Assembly: GCA_963971575.1 (NCBI GenBank)
Contig: OZ020618.1
Coordinates: 8,682,501-8,746,500, forward strand
Length of the DNA: 64,000 nucleotides
Source of the DNA: Liopterus haemorrhoidalis
Taxonomy: Eukaryota > Arthropoda > Insecta > Coleoptera > Dytiscidae
Direction: 5' to 3'
The position numbers and the translations under genes were made by a program. This document shows, piece after piece, positions 1 to 11,400 of this stretch. The notes below the pieces were generated by a model. It was not told the DNA's origin. It saw nothing but the letters and a program-made list of their open reading frames with translations, and did no database searches. Numbering within the stretch: the first letter of the stretch is position 1; each line of letters starts with the position of its first letter.

Positions 1-459
1 TTAGTTCGACCGCATGTGATTCTAACAAATCGTTAATCAGATCAATACTGTAAAAACTTACTGTGTAATAACGTTACTACAACAAAAAATATTATAAAAA
101 GTATAATGGCTTTCATTTATGATAGTAACTAACTTTGCTCATAGTGACGAATTTAGTTACAATTATCATAGTAATAGAGTTAAAGAATTAGTCTGATTAT
201 CTTCAGTGTCCATATTCAGTTCCAATTTTTTTATTTTTTAATCTGCTGTGTATTTACATACAGAAAAGCACTCGTAAATACGTGTACATATTCGGCTGCG
301 TTCGACGTATTTACTGATTCTTCTCTGCAAGTGTGAGTGAAGGGGGAAAATTGAAAGATAGAAGTTGGTAACACTGTATTTCAAGCTTCATACGCATATC
401 TTGCCTAAATATAACTTCAAAAAAATCAATGAATATTGGTCATTTATACAAAAAAAAAA

Positions 460-545
460 AAAATGTACGTTCGTGCAAATAAATGTACGTTCGTACGAAA
501 AAATGTACGTTCGTACAAACAAATGTACGTTCGTATGAACATAGG
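460..545. repeat. short tandem repeat, about 20-bp unit
   Basis: Four imperfect head-to-tail units of about 20 bp built on AAATGTACGTTCGTACAAAC. The ATGTACGTTCGT core recurs every 20-22 bp. The same GTACGTTCG word recurs in the palindromic stretch just downstream (594-660), suggesting one element. Confidence 0.8.
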
Positions 546-593
546 GACCGAAAGTATGTACCAATTTACATGCATTTATACGGAAATATACCG

Positions 594-660
594 TCCGCTT
601 AACGTACGTTCGATTAACGTACGGGAATCTGTGTACGCATTGTGTACGTTAAGCGGGCGC
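594..660. repeat. palindromic segment
   Basis: The word CCGCTTAACGTACG near 596 is repeated inverted as GTACGTTAAGCGGGCG near 643-658, giving a potential hairpin. It may be a terminus of a small DNA element together with the tandem repeat upstream. Confidence 0.5.
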
Positions 661-972
661 TGACTGTACTATTTAATGATGCATACGCGCACTTTTGTGT
701 AAATTTGTATTTTTGCAGAACGTAGTGCGATATGTTACAATAATTAAATGCATGTACATCTTCATTTCACTTCAGAAAATGCTGTGTACTTTCCCACTAT
801 CATTGACAAGCATATTTGAATTGGATTGTATGTGCATTCGACGCGGCAATATTCTTTATTTTATACTTTGTTCAATCTATATGATATATATTATCTACTT
901 ATGTCCACACTTATAATTAACTGTTTATGGAGAATGATATTAACAATATCTGTATTTTCTTAGGCTTTTCAG

Positions 973-1499
973 GTGAAAACTACTCATACGTTCACCTGAC
1001 AGCAGTGCACGAATACATCTACCCTGTGATGGATGATCAGAAACCAACTCCATGTCGTAGGGACTCAACTTCAAGTCTAAAGAAACGTAGTTTCGAAGTC
1101 ATCCCCTCACAACCTCCATTATTATCAAAAGCGAAACATAAAAACAATAAAAACCTACAAACTTTATGTCGACATTGTCATGATAGATTTTCAGAAGACA
1201 ACAATCCACGTGGATCATGTGAATATGCACCAGACTGTATCAAAACTGGTATAAATCGTATATCGTGTATTTCATGTGCTCAGTGTATGCTATATCATTG
1301 TATGGCTGATGCGGAAGGAGATTTTGCAGCTCATCCGTGTGAATGCGGAACTATTGACGAGAACTGTGGTAAGCGTTGGTTGGGTTTAGCTCTGTTGAGT
1401 TTATTCGTGCCGTGTCTTTGGTGTTACCCACCGTTAAAATTGTGTCATTGGTGCGGAGTGACTTGTGGTATTTGTGGTGGACGACATAGCATATATTGA
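973..1499 (+). CDS. Spred: Spred, last exon (Sprouty-related domain)
   Basis: This is the 3' exon of a Sprouty-related EVH1-domain protein, a membrane-associated inhibitor of Ras/ERK signalling. The exon follows an acceptor TTTTCAG at 966-972 and reads about 175 codons to TGA at 1497-1499. The C-terminal half carries the cysteine-rich SPR domain that anchors Sprouty/Spred proteins to membranes: CRHCHDRF, then GSCEYAPDC, then SCAQCMLYHC, DAEGD, and CGKRWLGLALLSLFVPCLWCYPPLK followed by a final CHWCGVTCGICGG. These are typical Spred spacings. The N-terminal EVH1 and KIT-binding regions must lie upstream of the window. Spred and Sprouty share the domain; the WLGLALLSLFVPCLWCY-type block and the lack of a Sprouty N-terminus favour Spred. 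A polyadenylation signal lies at 1672. Confidence 0.88.
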
Positions 1500-1671
1500 T
1501 TGACTATCGGTGTTATTTGGAGTCTTCTTTGATGTGATGTGCACCGTTGTATGAGTTTTTTTCGGCTTCTTATACTGCGGTTTCTCACTGCGGATTATAT
1601 ATGTGCGATAGATATATCAGTGTAGTTTGAGTCGATTCTTGGCTCGTCACGGTGGACACTTATTATTTTTA

Positions 1672-1677
1672 AATAAA
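1672..1677 (+). terminator. polyadenylation signal (Spred)
   Basis: AATAAA about 175 bp after the Spred stop codon, on the coding strand, in an AT-rich stretch. Confidence 0.55.
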
Positions 1678-3020
1678 AGGAACAAGATATGAATATATTA
1701 AAAAATATTAAAATATATATAGACTGTTAATTTTCATTAGGCTTTAATTTTCTCGAAAAATTTACTTTTATTTTTTTCAGTAACTATGTAACTCATGAAA
1801 TTTTTTTTGGATATTTATTGAGATTTTTGTCTGTTTTTGTTAAACGATATTAATAACATTAAGTTTTAGCTTTGAAAATTATTTATTGCGTTATATTTTA
1901 AAATAAATTAACCGTAAATTAACAGATTTTTAAAAAAAACTCTTCGAGTTTCATATGAAATTAAAGTCTGTGTTAGGAACAACATGAAATTGTACTAAAT
2001 ATGAGCTAAAAAATTACATAATATTAAAAATAGTGACCAGTCGTGCGAATTCATTAAAGAATTCTGAAAACAACGATTCAAGAGAAGACGGATTGCTACT
2101 AATTTCATTTTTTTAAATAAATAGTATAGCTGTGAAGACATAGAAACTAGAGCAATCCGGGAAAAACACCAGATCTAAAGTGACATCTGGTCATTGATTT
2201 CTGAACTTTTCTCAATTTTTTGTTTAAAAAACTACATTACCTTTTTCTATGAGTATTTTTGTGTTTATGAAGACTAAGTATTTTAAAAATTCTTCATAGA
2301 ATACATAAATAGCTCAAAAAAGTATATGTTTAAATCAGATATTTATGTAATTTAAACAAAAATAGTGTATATAACAAAATATTTTAAAAGAAAGAATCTA
2401 TTTAAAAATTTTCATCTACATACTAGAAATAATAGTTGTCAAGCGAGAAGAATGACAATTTTTATTTGTTGAAAAGATGTAGATGATTAAATATCTAAAA
2501 AATAATTCGTTTAACCAAATTTAATTTATTTTACTAACTTATTTCAATACTTAAATTATATCAATAACTTGGAATAATCTGCCATTTTTTCTCAGTAATT
2601 TTACAACTTTTGTATAGAGATTTTTAATGGTAAAAGCATATTCTCAGGGGCTCAGAGAACATGCATTTGCATTTTTAAATCAATCTTATTTTTTAATATT
2701 ACCAAAAAAGACTAAACATTGTTTTTGACTTGCTCGTTCCTTCCATTGTTTCATTTTTAGAAGTATTTGTCTGACTCTCATACAAACACTAATTGTACAT
2801 AAATATTGAATGAAACAATGGAAAAACATTAAATAAAATACAAGTCGAAAACATTGTCATCTGTTTTTAGTAGCTGTAGAAAAAACAAAGATAGAAAAAT
2901 TTTGTTACATTTATGTTTAAACTGTAAAAAATAATATAACAAACAAAAATTTTTTCTGATGGTTGAGTTTTTTTCTTGTATAAACCCTTACATCCAGGGC
3001 TGATATTTATATTTAACAAC
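1678..3020. other. AT-rich intergenic DNA
   Basis: No coding sequence recognised. An inverted-repeat pair at about 2716-2740 and 2805-2857 (arms containing CATTGTTTTTGACTTG and TCCATTGTTTCATT and their complements) marks a probable small MITE; the rest looks unstructured. Confidence 0.5.
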
Positions 3021-3196
3021 TATACCCTGTTCGTAATGCAGAAATAGTAATAAAATCACGTGATAGATTGAAGTCGCTACCCTATTGGCTCTTGCATAAA
3101 TTTAATGACTCAACGGCCAACGAACGAGGAGAGTTCCACCAAATTAACACGTGAACATTGCATGATTACTACTTCTTGATTTTGAACAGAGTATAT
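3021..3196. mobile_element. MITE, CTGTTC-terminus family
   Basis: An approximately 176-bp element bounded by TATACCCTGTTC and GAACAGAGTATA. The subterminal sequences (AGAAATAGTAAT and ATTACTACTTCTT) are also inverted. Related copies are at 37198-38097 (interrupted), 48600-48720 and 49905-49978. Internal words such as TTCACGTGA are shared. Confidence 0.75.
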
Positions 3197-3263
3197 ACAA
3201 TTATTTTATTTATGTACCGTAGTCAATAAAATGAAAATGATGAAAAATATGATTAACCCAAGC

Positions 3264-3818
3264 TTGACCAAATGGGGTGTGTCAAACCCCAGTATATTAA
3301 TAGTGGAAATGATGTATCTATTGACAATATTTATGAATTAGTTAATATTTAACAATAATTTAATTTTTATTCGACAAAAAAATCAAAAACACCATTTACA
3401 AAAAAATATGTCTAAATTATATTTGGCAACAGCGCATTTCTAACGAATTATAAATAAATGAACGTTCAAAATTCAAGCGTTGCTTGAGAAATGAGAAAGA
3501 AATTGTCTCCCCCACCAAAATACATAGACCAATCAGAGAGCTAGTGTGTGAGAGTTGGTGTGAACGAGAGATGCAATGTTGTCAGTCAACTTGAGACGCT
3601 ACTTGAAGTATGATGCAATTTAGGAAAGAAATTGGCGTGATTTTGACTTTTATTGAAAAAATTATTAACAAAGCATTAAATAATTACTTTGAAAATTTTT
3701 TTTTTTTTGTAATATTGTTCTATAGGCTTGACAGCATCTAACTGTATAAATTTTACCTTATTTTAATTGATATTAAATGAGAAAAGCCTGGGGTATACTA
3801 CACCCCACTTGGTTGGGT
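3264..3818. mobile_element. MITE-like inverted-repeat element
   Basis: Inverted arms of about 30 bp: TTGACCAAATGGGGTGTG with CAAACCCCAG at the left, and CTGGGGTATACTACACCCC with CTTGGTTGGG at the right. There is no coding capacity inside. Target duplication was not clear. Confidence 0.55.
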
Positions 3819-3865
3819 GTGTATATTTTGGTCAACTACGGGTTAAAGAAAAACGTACTCATAGT

Positions 3866-4267
3866 CAGGGCCGGCGGGAGCGGGCATGCGGGCGCCGCTG
3901 CGAGGGGGGCGCTGATGTGAGACTCAAAAGGGCGCCAAATGCCAAATGAATGTAAAAGTAATTTAGTGAAATGTAATTTTAGAAGTGAGGACCCTTTTTT
4001 TTAGGTCTTCACATGAAATTTAGAAGTGGACTTTTTTGTTTTTTTTAAGCTCTTCACTTGAAATTTAGAAGTGAGGACCTTTTTTTGTTTAGGTCTTCAT
4101 TTGAAATTTAGAAGGGAAGACTTTTTTTAGATCTTCATTTGACATGTAGAAGTGAGGACCTTTTTTTTAGGTCTTCCCCAGGGCTCGAAAAAAGCTAGTT
4201 ACGCCCTGCCTAGGGGCGCTCAATTAAATCTTGCCTACAGGGGCCACAGACCCTTGCGCCGGCCCTG
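3866..4267. mobile_element. hAT-like MITE with internal minisatellite
   Basis: Terminal inverted repeats CAGGGCCGGC and GCCGGCCCTG, flanked by an 8-bp duplication CTCATAGT / CTCATACT (7 of 8 identical), which is typical of hAT elements. The interior (about 3975-4185) is four to five head-to-tail units of about 40 bp with the pattern AGAAGTGAGGACC, T-run, AGGTCTTCA. The same unit is found in other elements in the window. Confidence 0.8.
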
Positions 4268-4412
4268 CTCATACTTAAATGATAATCACAATTATTCTAG
4301 TAATTTCCATACCACATATTGATTTTTAGAAATTTTCGATGTTGCTTTTTACAATGCATTTTAACAAATGGTATGCGCGTACATTTTAAATATCAGCTCT
4401 GCCTACTGAGAA

Positions 4413-4860
4413 GTGACTAGGGTACCTGTATTATACACGTTAAACACAAGGCCGCTAGCTCGGGTAGAGTTAACGAGATTAGCAGGGGTTCCACATAACT
4501 ACTTACAACGTAAAGCGGCAGATGTTTATTTTCGCCTTATATATTTGACCCGCGATTTGAATCTACAAAATTTTAAATTCAATTTTGAGTCGTCTTGGAA
4601 AAAAGGTGCGTCATCGCTGGTGTAGGCAATCAACGCGCCTTTTGTCGTACGACTGGCAATTCGTTATGTATATAAACTGCCCTTTTCGAGTGAGGAGATG
4701 TTTAGGACCCTTTTTTTCAAAATTCGCCATTAAGTTGATAGGGTATATTTTGATGGTATCTGCGATCGACGCGCCTGTTGCCTAATGACTATTTGGGCAA
4801 CTAGTTATGTTTATAAACTCGCATTTCGGAATGGGATTTAATTTTTTTCCGAATCTGGTC
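4413..4860. repeat. dispersed repeat, also at 47190-47350
   Basis: The stretch from 4425 (CCTGTATTATACACGT) to about 4590 matches 47196-47350 at roughly 80 percent by eye, including GGCCGCTAGCTC and ATATATTTGACC. Its 3' part (4640-4830) contains two diverged copies of a roughly 130-bp unit. No protein match was recognised. Confidence 0.6.
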
Positions 4861-4966
4861 CTCTTGTTAATTTAATTTTTCACGTCTTAAATATACTCCT
4901 TTCAAAACAACAGTTAACAATGGAAATTATAAAATAATAAGACGTCAATACCATTTACCACAAGTA

Positions 4967-4972
4967 TTTATT
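4967..4972 (-). terminator. polyadenylation signal (RDH-like gene)
   Basis: AATAAA on the minus strand about 37 bp beyond the TAA of the dehydrogenase gene. Confidence 0.55.
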
Positions 4973-5008
4973 GTCAACAAAAAAATAACAATATAGTTTT
5001 CATTAAAT

Positions 5009-6081
5009 TTATCTAAAGTTCCTAACCATATATTCAGAAACTGCCCATAATTTTTGTGATAGCTCTGGATCGTAATTATGAGTTGATTTATATCTTTGGC
5101 AATCACGATAAAATAATCCAGTTTCTTTAACTAATTCTGGTTCAGTAGCACAATAGATAATTGTCTGGGCACCCTAAAAAAATATATTTAAACAACAGTA
5201 AATCAAATAAAAAATTTAAATTACCTGATTTGGTGATCTCATAAACCAGAACGCTATTGGTGCAATTAATAAATAATGGTACCATTTCATATCATAATTT
5301 TGAAATAGATTAGTATAAACCCAACCGGGACAACAACAATAAACATTTATTTCATATTTTTTTACTTTCTCCGCCAATTCTTTACTAAAATAATAATTGG
5401 CTAGTTTTGAATTTTCATATTGTCCAGACCGATCAACTCTATCTTTTAAATTTAAATCGTCTAAATAAATATGGCCTTTTTGATGTAGTCCTGATGAAAC
5501 TACGACAACTCTACTAGGAGATGCGTCTTTTAACTTTGGTAATAATAAGTCGGTCAGCAAAAAATGTCCAAGGTGGTTTGTACCAAATTGTACCTCAAAA
5601 CCATCTTCGGTGGTCTTATATACGTCTTTCGGAAAAGATACTCCAGCGTTGTTTATTAAAATATCTAACTTATAACCAGTCTCGTTAAATTCATTTACAA
5701 AATTTTTAATAGATTGTAGCGAAGCTAGGTCTACTTCCATTGGTATCTAAAGCAGAAAAAATTATTAATAACGATACAAAAAGTATTAATCCCGGCCCTT
5801 ACCAGTATTGTTGTAAGACTTTGATCTGCAGGAATTTCTTTCATGATTTTTACAATGGCATCATTTGCTTTTTCTATATTTCTGCATGCTAATATAACTT
5901 TAGCTCCTCTTTTAGCTAATTCTTTTGCAGTTTCAAAACCAATCCCTGAATTCGCGCCAGTGATTATAACAACTTTACCCTTTAATTTTACGTTATTTAT
6001 ACAATGACCCCATTTAAATGTTCTCCATTTTCGCAAAACAGCAAATAAGAAAACTGTAGGTAACACATAGTAGTACAACAT
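5009..6081 (-). CDS. retinol dehydrogenase 11/12-like short-chain dehydrogenase
   Basis: NADP-dependent oxidoreductase of the classical SDR family, RDH11-14 type, probably ER-membrane anchored and acting on retinoids or other lipid aldehydes and ketones; the substrate cannot be read from sequence. Three exons: 6081-5803, 5746-5225 and 5173-5009, all phase 0, giving 321 residues. Residues 1-20 form a hydrophobic anchor. Cofactor motif TGANSGIG is at 41-48, the NNAG motif near 125-128, the active-site serine in VSSG near 178 and YENSK (Tyr203, Lys207) follows. All catalytic residues are intact. The last exon, only 54 codons, encodes a C-terminus ending MVRNFR. The gene is divergent from CDK5RAP3 with 228 bp between starts. 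Confidence 0.9.
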
Positions 6082-6309
6082 TTTGATTTTGACGTTAACT
6101 GCGTTTTAAAATAATTGTTAAACAAATTATATGCACAAATTTTTTCAACTCATACCTGACTAAACATACCAACATAAATTATTTATAAACAAATGTCAAA
6201 CGTCAAGTATGCCAACAAGTGTAAACGTCACCTTTTGAGGTTATACTAATAGTTTCTTTTAAACATATGGTAGTGTATTCATAAAACAGTATTTAAATAA
6301 TAATTCAAA
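6082..6309. promoter_or_regulatory. likely bidirectional promoter
   Basis: 228 bp separate the start codons of the divergent RDH-like and CDK5RAP3 genes, so both promoters and 5' UTRs must share it unless upstream exons exist. The sequence is AT-rich; no clear TATA box was assigned. Confidence 0.5.
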
Positions 6310-7881
6310 ATGAATGAACAAGATATTCCTATCGATATTCATTCTAATAAGTTACTAGATTGGTTGACAAGCAGGAGGCACTGTAACAAAGATTGGCATG
6401 TGAATATTCTTAAAATTCGTGAAAAAATTAGTAATGCCATTCAAGATATGCCAGCTCATGAAGGAATTGTAAAACTACTCTCTGGTTCACATATTAATTA
6501 CTTCCATTGTTTAAAAATAATTGAAATTTTAAAAGAAACAGAAGCTGATACAAAAAATTTATTTGGTCGATATGGTTCTCAGCGTATGAAAGACTGGCAG
6601 GAAATTATACAACTATATCAAAAAGATAATGTTTATCTTGCAGAAGCAGCTCAGATTTTAATACGTAATACTAATTTCGAAGTACCTAGTTTACGTAAAC
6701 AAATTGCAAAACTAGAACAGATGCATAATGAATATCTTAAAAAGGAAAAAGATTACATAAAATCTGAAAATACAGCACGTTCAGAGTTCAATACTTCTTG
6801 TAAGCAGCTTGGAATTGCAGGAAAACAAATTAAAAAAGAACTAGCAACTATTTTAGAAAAATTACCTGAAATTTATGAAAAAGTGGGTGACGATTTCAAG
6901 TCTATAAAACCAGCTGCAGAAGTTTTTACTGCATTTCTTGAATTTAATTCTGTTAAGGATAAACCTGAGAATTGTTTATTGTTAATTAAGTACATAATAG
7001 ATAACGGAAATACAACAACCTACGAATGGACTTACGGTGAAAAACCAGTAACTCTAGAATTACCCCCAAGTATAATCACAGATGAGGATGAAATTCCGAA
7101 AAGTGATGGTATAGATTTTGGCGATGGTACAGAAATTGATTTTGGTGGTTTGGATAATGAAGATGCCATCGACTTCGGTAGTATAAACAAAGGAAACATT
7201 GATTTTGGAGATATTAAAGTAGAGAAAGGAGAAATAGACTGGGGTAATTTAAATACTGATGATGTAGCGCAACCTGACAACCAAGAAATAGATTTTGATA
7301 TTTCATTAGAGGAATCTGGTATTGTAGTTGAAGAAGCTGGTATAGATGGAGGTGTAGCTCGAGGAATGGATGCGTTAACACTACTCGACAACCCACGAAC
7401 AAGAAATCAAATCATCGATGAATTAATGGAATTAGAAGCTTTCTTAAAAATGCGCTTATATGAAATGTCAGGTGAAAATGACTTGTTATCCATTTCACAA
7501 ATGCAAAACGCTCCTACAATTCTACAAATGCAAACTCAAGAAACAGTAACGAGTATGATGGATACCGTTGAAATTATTTTGAATGAATTAACTAATAAAA
7601 GAACTACACATCTTCATAATATTAAACATTCTCCGAAATATATTGATATGCTTGTTCATCAATTGAAACAAAAAATTAATGTTACGGAAAAGATGCAACA
7701 ATCAAGGAAGATTGTTGTGGAGAAAGCGGAAGAAGCTAGACAAGAAGCTTTAGGGATTCAACCTGTTATAGATTTAATAGTTGAAAAAACAAAAATCTTA
7801 CAAGAACAAATAGAAAATGAAATATCTAAGAAATATAAAAATAGAATTGTAAATATTATTGGTGGTGTTAAAACTCTTTGA
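6310..7881 (+). CDS. CDK5RAP3: CDK5RAP3 (C53/LZAP)
   Basis: Adaptor of the UFM1 E3 ligase complex (UFL1-DDRGK1-CDK5RAP3), which acts at the ER in ribosome UFMylation and ER-phagy. A single uninterrupted ORF of 523 residues, close to the usual length, starts at an ATG preceded by AAA. Helical N-terminal half with the conserved DWHxNILKIREKI and SQRMKDWQEIIQLY blocks; acidic disordered middle (about 240-350); helical C-terminal half with LMELEAFLKMRLYEM. The disordered middle has repeated IDFG/IDWG motifs (about residues 267-330), the shuffled ATG8-interacting motifs known from C53. No intron interrupts the gene, unlike its neighbours. Confidence 0.95.
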   Translation: MNEQDIPIDIHSNKLLDWLTSRRHCNKDWHVNILKIREKISNAIQDMPAHEGIVKLLSGSHINYFHCLKIIEILKETEADTKNLFGRYGSQRMKDWQEIIQLYQKDNVYLAEAAQILIRNTNFEVPSLRKQIAKLEQMHNEYLKKEKDYIKSENTARSEFNTSCKQLGIAGKQIKKELATILEKLPEIYEKVGDDFKSIKPAAEVFTAFLEFNSVKDKPENCLLLIKYIIDNGNTTTYEWTYGEKPVTLELPPSIITDEDEIPKSDGIDFGDGTEIDFGGLDNEDAIDFGSINKGNIDFGDIKVEKGEIDWGNLNTDDVAQPDNQEIDFDISLEESGIVVEEAGIDGGVARGMDALTLLDNPRTRNQIIDELMELEAFLKMRLYEMSGENDLLSISQMQNAPTILQMQTQETVTSMMDTVEIILNELTNKRTTHLHNIKHSPKYIDMLVHQLKQKINVTEKMQQSRKIVVEKAEEARQEALGIQPVIDLIVEKTKILQEQIENEISKKYKNRIVNIIGGVKTL

Positions 7882-8085
7882 CAAATTATAAGTTTTGTAC
7901 CTTAATTTTAATTTTTTTTATCCTTTTTTTTTGTTATTGAACTTTTGTTTTTAGTAGCTAAAATTAACTTCAGGCCATTGACTCTGTACAGAAAATTATG
8001 TAAATCTAAATTTGATTGTATTTTGTTTTTATAAAACCAATATTTTCTCTACTCTTTTGTATAAAATGAAAGTATTGTTATGTAA

Positions 8086-8091
8086 AATAAA
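8086..8091 (+). terminator. polyadenylation signal (CDK5RAP3)
   Basis: AATAAA about 205 bp downstream of the CDK5RAP3 stop, on the coding strand. Confidence 0.6.
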
Positions 8092-8462
8092 AACTATTTT
8101 ATCCTGATATAATTGTTTTACTTTTTAACAGGAGTGTACCCAAAATGGCGAAACAATTTTTATCCTGTGATTCCGTCTTTTGTTTCTGTCATTAAAGTCG
8201 ATGGGATATTTTATAAAATGAGGCGTTAATTGAAACAAAGCATTATTTAAAAAAAAGACGATATGACAGTTAAAGATATAATACACTAAAATTCTGGTAT
8301 GTTTACTGATAAGATAAGCAACAATAGACTTTTGAATATATATCACTTAATCAGATAATTACAATTTGTTTAATTCATTTATAGTGTGTGTTATTGTGTC
8401 ACGATATAATTATGTTAACAGGTATTTAATTTGTTAAATTAATGCAACATAACCTTTCAGAA

Positions 8463-11400
8463 ATGTCGGGGGGTGGTGGTAAAAAACGTTCCACTAGAGT
8501 AGAGGGTTGGGAAAAAGCTGATGGAGAATTTTATCAAGAAAGATATCCCACTGATGTTGATTTGGAAGTATTGCAAAGAGACCCATCTCATATTGCGACT
8601 TTACTTCCTAGCAAGCAGTCCAGAGCAGGTAAATAAAAATTGTCATTCATTATTTGTATTTACAAAATATTTACGTCCAGTATACATTTGTTATTTCTAA
8701 AACCAATTTTTTCAATTCAAAATCTATTTAAACTCAATACATGTATCATTTTTGAGTTAGAAATTACCTTAAATTTATTTCCAAATTAAAACCATATGTT
8801 TAAATTTATCTGCAATATCCTGTTTTTTCTTTTTAGCTACCAATAAAAGAGGTCGTTCGACTGATACTAAAAGTTTAAGACGGCGTACATCTACTCGTAC
8901 AAGAAGAGAATCTACCTTTCGAAGACAATCTTGCGCCAACGATGTCCAGGTTTCTATGTTGCCAGATTTATCTGAAAATATTTCCAATGAAGAAACGATG
9001 TGGGAAAAAATTATGCAGATTAAAGCCATGCCAGTCTCAATGGCACACAAACGGGAGGAAAAATCAAAACTTCAGGTAAGAAAATAAAGAAATATAATTT
9101 TTTGGGTATAAGTATTTAAATCGTCTTCTTCTTATTATCAGGTTTATAAACCTGATTTTTTCCCCAACTCAGTACCTTTATACATTCAGGTTGTTGCTTC
9201 ATCTTGTAGTCTTCGACACTTCTATAATCTGTAAACTTCTGTAATCAAGAAACCCTTATACACTCAGTGCCGTAGCTTCAAATCTTGCCTCTCCTCCGCA
9301 AATAGATACTCTGTAAATGTAAATAAATTATTATAACTTGGGCCCCCTCGTACTGCGAGGGCTTAAATAGAGCGCTATATACGCTCACTCACGTGTCTAA
9401 CGAAAAGTAGAAATTGTGGTGAAATAAAAAATTAGACATGCAAATACTGATTTTTGACCCGCCTATAGGAAAAATACGCGCGCAAAATATAAATAAATAT
9501 ATTTTTTATGAAAAATTGTTAAAAAAAAGAGATTTCCTCAAATTTGGTCAACATATCAAAAAAATGCTCTCGATACGTTAATTAAGGAAAGATTTATTTA
9601 AAAAAAAAATGTATGACGCGATTTTTGCTAAAAGCGTGTTAAAAAGCCTTTGTCCTATTTTCCAGAGGGACTGGTTAAAACATCAATAAAAATTCAGAGT
9701 AATACTCATTGATGTGAACTAAAATATTAGAGTAAGCTGGGAATAATTGTTCAAATTATTTTTCAAAAGTTGAAATTTTTTTGTATTTGTCAAGAAGTTT
9801 ATTAAAAAAAAAAGGAATGGTAACAGTAAAAATCAGTACGGGGCCTAAATAAAAAGTCTTCGTTTAGACGTGCTTTATTTAAAAAATGTGCGCCATAAAT
9901 TCTTGACTACTATCCTATATTCTAGAGCAGTGTTTCTCAACCGGTGGTCCTTAGCAAAATTTTAGTGGTCCGCGAAAGGCTTATAAATGATTATTTTTGA
10001 GATTTTTTCTTAATTTTTTTTATCATCTTTTTTTCATTTTCAGTGATTTTTTAAATACTTATATGGAGAGTCTACATACACAATAAATTTGTTTAATAGT
10101 ACATTTATTTTTTATGGTCCGCAATAAAAAATTAAATATTTTACTGGTCTGTGGTACGTTTTCGGTTGAGAAACGCTGTTCTAGAGGGGCTGTTATGAGG
10201 ATTTTAAAAATTCAAAGTAATGCAGATTGATAGCCGCGCACCTAGTATATTTTCTTGGGGAGGCTTAAAAACTTTTTTTGGGAGCTCAATTTCACGAAAA
10301 ATGCTTGCCTTAAAAGTCTGTTTTTTGAATGTTTGGGGAGCTTAAGCATACATATTTATTGTATTAAATAAATAATAATAAAAAATTATTATTTTTAGCA
10401 ATTTAAGAAAAGTTAATAAAAAAAAAATACACAGTGGGGAAAATCAACTTTTTTTTTAACCCGATGGTTCTTATCATGTTAATCTACTTGGATTACTGGT
10501 AAAATATTATCAAAAGTTTCTTGATCTGAATGAGATTACAGCAATTTTTTTTTTATATACTAAAAGTTTTATATCTACGAAATCTTATAATATGATAAAA
10601 TTCACACCACAGTTTTTTAAATCCCAACTTTTGTTCCTTTAGATTATCATTTTTGATATTTCTCATTATGTGATAAAAAGATTAGCTTACATCAAGATAA
10701 AGAAAACTTTATGATACAATGTTAATCTTATATTTGTTATATTGTTTTCCTGTTTATTGTACTGACATACAATCTATCATTTTCATTTTTGTTATGATAA
10801 GCATAATGTAATAACCAATAACTTTCGATAAAATGCTTATTTTTTATTACATTTTTGACATAAAATGATAATGAATGAAGGATATTTTTAATATATTCCT
10901 CCAAAATAATATCTAAAATAGATTATTTTATTTTTAGACTTCCATACACTTGAGACTTCAAGGATATGAGCAGTTCAAATGGCAAAAGAAAAAAGTTTGG
11001 CAACAGTTCAAGACCCGTTTAAAAGAAACCTACTCGAAACTCGAACTTTGGAGACGTAGCTTAAAGAAAATCGAAGGTAACTTCGGAACAGGAGTTGTAG
11101 CTTACTTTCTATTTCTAAAATGGCTGATGTTTTTAAATTTAGTTATATTTATTCTGATATTTAGTTTCGTTGTATTACCAACAATCCTTATAAAACCTGC
11201 GTCAGAAGTAACAGGATCAAATGATACAAAAATGTATAATATGTCTTACGAAGATTATGATGCTGTGGTTTATAATACAAAACCGCAAATAGAAGATGAC
11301 GCCAGTAATATAGCTAAATTTATTCAAGATTTAATACAGGGTACTGGTAAAATAGGAGAGTCTATCATCTTTTATGGAAAATACACTAATGAAACACTGA

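Larger units (their letters stand above)
1..972. other. non-coding upstream/intronic sequence
   Basis: No coding exon recognised. It is probably intron of the Spred gene whose last exon follows. It holds an AT-rich stretch, a short tandem repeat at about 460-545 and a palindromic segment at about 594-660, described separately. Confidence 0.5.

Noticed and set aside
4585..4785. ORF of 66 codons in the dispersed repeat
   Set aside because: No domain, and the matching copy at 47.2 kb does not keep the frame.
7032..7402. Minus-strand ORFs over CDK5RAP3
   Set aside because: Shadows of the repeated IDFG coding on the opposite strand.
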